Shown piece by piece: positions 61,283 to 64,000 of a DNA stretch of 64,000 bases. Under the pieces are notes generated by a model. It did no database searches and was not told the DNA's origin. It was given only the letters and a program-made list of their open reading frames with translations. Origin of the DNA: Seonamhaeicola sp. S2-3. GTDB taxonomy: Bacteria; Bacteroidota; Bacteroidia; Flavobacteriales; Flavobacteriaceae. The stretch spans positions 2,925,001 through 2,989,000 of the forward strand of contig NZ_CP019389.1 in assembly GCF_001971785.1 (NCBI RefSeq), given 5' to 3'. A program made the translations under genes and the position numbers. Every line of letters starts with the position of its first letter. Position 1 is the stretch's first letter.

Positions 61283-64000
61283 TGAATAACCTAGAGAAGT
61301 CAATTAAAAACAGATATGTATTATTTATATCTACCATTTTACTAATAACTATAGTGGTTTTGGTTATTATCCAAAAGAGTGTTAATAATCAAAAAAACGA
61401 TTTTTCACTAATTAATATATCTGGAAAACAACGTATGCTTATTGAAAGCATTACTAAAACAGCATATTTTATTGATAAAAATACAGATGAGATTTTAGAA
61501 TTGAACGCGTTAAATTCATTAAAAAACCTTACAGAAGAATTTGAAAATGCACATAATTATCTCTATTTAGAGAATAATTTTGATAAGAAAAACATTAAAG
61601 TAGATTCTTTACTAAAAATCAGTGAATTATATCTAAAAAAAATATCTTCTTCAAGCAGAAATATTGTTGAGTATTCCAACCCCAAGTTAATTAAGCAAAA
61701 TGTAGGTAACATTACATTAGCAGAACCTTTTTATTTATCAGCTATGGATGCTGTAATTAACGAATATCAAAAAGCAGCAGAAAGCAAACTTCAAAACCTA
61801 ATAAATACTATTTATTTTCTTGTATTAATAGCTGCTTTAGTATTAATTGCCGAATTCATATTTGTTTTAAAACCTATATTAAATCAATTGTTTAAGAAAA
61901 ATGATCAGCTATTAAAAGCCAATAATGATTTGGTTATTTCAGAAAATAAGATAAAAGCAAATATGTTAGAGTTAAAAAAACTCAAAACAGATTTAGAGAT
62001 AAAAGAAAGGTACAATAAAGCTTTTATTGAGCAAGCCCCAACATCTATTGCTATGCTAGATGCAGATATGAAATACATTGCCGTATCTAAACGCTGGATA
62101 GAAGACTATAAAATGGAGGGAGAAAAAATTATAGGGCGTTCTCATTATGATGTTTTCCCAGAAATAGGAGAGGATTGGAAGGCAAAACATCAACAATGCC
62201 TTAATGGAGCTATAGATGTTTGCGATGAATCTCCTTTTGTTAGACTTGATGGAACAGTTCAATGGATATTTTGGGATGTACGTCCATGGTATATGTCAAA
62301 TGGTAATGTTGGTGGTTTAATAATGTATACGGGAGATGTTACTCATATAAAAGAAAAAGATGAAGAACGGATTAGAATTGAAAATATATTAGATAGTACA
62401 AATGAAATTGCTAGAATAGGAACCTGGGATGTTGATTTAGTAAAAGATGAAATCTTCTGGAGTAGAATGGTGCGTGAGATACATGAGGTACCTAAAAACT
62501 ATAAACCAGATTTAGAAACAGCGATTAAATTTTTTAAAGAAGGAAAAAGTAGAGATACCATTGAAAGGGTAGTTAAAGAAGCTATAGAGCATGGTACATC
62601 TTATGATGAAGAGGTGCAGCTTGTAACAGAAAAAAATAATGTAATATGGACACGTACCATTGGGCAAGCAGAAATTGTAGATGGTAAATGTGTACGTATT
62701 TTTGGGGTTTTTCAAGATATAAACGATAAAAAAATATCAGAATTAGCTTTAAACAAAGCACATAGAGAATTGCAAGCTATATTTAATGCTAAACCAATAG
62801 CAATTGTAACTACAAATAATAATGGTATTATTAATCATTTTAACAAAGGGGCAGAAATTTTAACAGGATATTCTGCATCTGAAATGATAGGGTTGCAAAA
62901 ACCAGAAGTTTATCATGTTAAAGATGAATTAGACAAGTTTAGAAATGATATTGCCAAGTTATACGGTAAAAATCCAATAGGATTTAACCCTCTGTTAGAA
63001 TTATCAAAACAAAATGCTTACGATGCTCGTGAGTGGACTTATGTAAGAAAAGATGGTACAACAATCCCTGTTCAATTAACTTTAACGGCACTAAAAAATG
63101 AGGAAGGTGAAAAAATAGGTTTCTTAGCTGTCTCTTCAGATATATCAAAAAGAAAGAAAGCCGAAAATGAACTCTTAAGAAAAAATCAGTTATTAAATTT
63201 TGCTGAAAAAATAACAATGATGGGGAATTGGCAATGGAATCTTACTACTAACTCAGTAAAATGGTCTTCTAACCTTTATCGAATTTTTGGAGTTGAAAAA
63301 AATATAAAATTGAATTACGATACTTATTTTGGTTTTGTTCACCCAGATGATAAAGTAAAAGTAACTAACCATGTAGAGAAGTCAATTGAAAATAAAAAAT
63401 TTGTTGATTTAATACACCGAATTAAATTAACAAAAGGAACAGTAAAAACCATACAACTCTTAGCTGAAATAATTACAGATAAATTTGGTAATGTTACAGA
63501 AATGATAGGTACATGTCAAGACGTTACAGAGCAAAAAATGGCCGAAAAGAAGTTTAGAGGATTGTTAGAATCAGCTCCAGATGCCATGGTAATAGTTAAT
63601 GAAAAAGGAATAATACAGCTTATTAATAAACAAGCTGAAAAATTATTTGGATATGCCGCAGAAGAATTATTAGAAAAACCAGTAGAGATACTCATTCCAA
63701 AGCGTTTTACAGGAATGCATCAGGGCTATCGTGACACCTTCTTTACTAGTCCCAAAACAAGAAGTATGGGGCAAGGAAAAGAGCTATATGGGGTTAATAA
63801 AAACGGGTTAGAAATTCCTATACAAATAAGTCTTAGTCCATTACAAACAGAAGAGGGGCTATTAGTGTCTGCGGCTATACGTAACATTACCGAGCAAAAA
63901 TTAGCAGAAAATAAAATAATTAAAGCAAAAGAAAATTTAGAAGTGTTAGCAAATAAATTAACAGCACAAAACACACAACTAGCAGATTTTGCACATATTA
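61283..64000 (+). CDS. Multi-PAS sensor histidine kinase (partial, C-terminus beyond window)
   Basis: 906 codons without stop to the right edge. Two membrane helices (about 12-31 and 172-195) enclose a sensor with NISGKQRMLIESITKTAY, the signature of PilJ/NarX-type periplasmic sensors (PF13675). A coiled coil is followed by five PAS domains (about 235-350, 370-490, 495-620, 635-745, 755-870; e.g. GIINHFNKGAEILTGYSASE, GIIQLINKQAEKLFGYAAEE). The visible end NTQLADFAHI is the start of a HisKA dimerisation helix, so kinase domains should follow outside the window. Ligand unknown. Confidence 0.88.

Overview
The window is AT-rich chromosomal DNA from a member of the Bacteroidota, most likely a marine Flavobacteriaceae (Algibacter/Winogradskyella-like; genus not determined). 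Signs of this are a SusC/SusD pair, many lipoproteins of flavobacterial type, DUF349, DUF368 and DUF6702 proteins, an ISAon1-type insertion sequence, promoters with the Bacteroidota -7 box TAnnTTTG, and a complete set of genes for the lower kynurenine pathway. No rRNA genes, intact tRNA genes or CRISPR arrays were seen.

Layout. 1-1867 (minus): start of an O-antigen ligase-like membrane protein that runs off the left edge. 1868-3024: no gene, but a 3' fragment of a tRNA-Pro followed by a strong terminator. 3025-5288: an Lrp-type regulator divergent from an aminotransferase-RidA pair. 5597-18904: nine co-directional, closely spaced genes (SusC, SusD, two thrombospondin-type-3 lipoproteins, two paralogous HExxH lipoproteins, an M43 metalloprotease, an M1 aminopeptidase and a dicarboxylate/amino-acid symporter). 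I read this as a peptide/protein utilisation locus: surface proteolysis, TonB-dependent uptake, trimming, then import. 18905-25200: an SDR gene remnant, pepE, two CarboxypepD_reg-like secreted proteins, a DUF6702 protein, a second M1 peptidase broken by a frameshift, and tatA. 25347-29093: a hybrid histidine kinase gene cut by a 1459-bp IS with a perfect 8-bp target duplication.

29095-34933 (minus): a tryptophan/kynurenine degradation operon (kynU, kmo, SDR, 3-hydroxyanthranilate dioxygenase, ACMS decarboxylase, O-methyltransferase). 35134-37424: small accessory genes, among them a methyltransferase remnant, a HEPN/AbiU2-like protein and exported msrA. 37888-46385 (plus): glycosyltransferase, YbbR-like protein, coaE, an RprXY-like two-component system, mazG, then a leader peptide, GNAT, a 63-aa protein, proC and proB. 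46431-60983 (minus): DUF349 protein, aroE, two tandem DUF368 lipid-carrier translocases, a TPR protein, class III aminotransferase, OstA/LptA-like protein, purA, Fur family regulator, RelA/SpoT and rdgB. 61283-64000 (plus): an N-terminal part of a five-PAS sensor kinase running off the right edge.

Two small REP-like repeats of the same family lie at 31375 and 37804. Three start codons (24913, 40512, 43903) lie exactly four bases after a perfect TAnnTTTG box, which suggests leaderless transcripts. The best candidates for something undescribed are the peptidase/SusCD operon with its two unassigned protein families, and the leader peptide ahead of the GNAT-pro genes.
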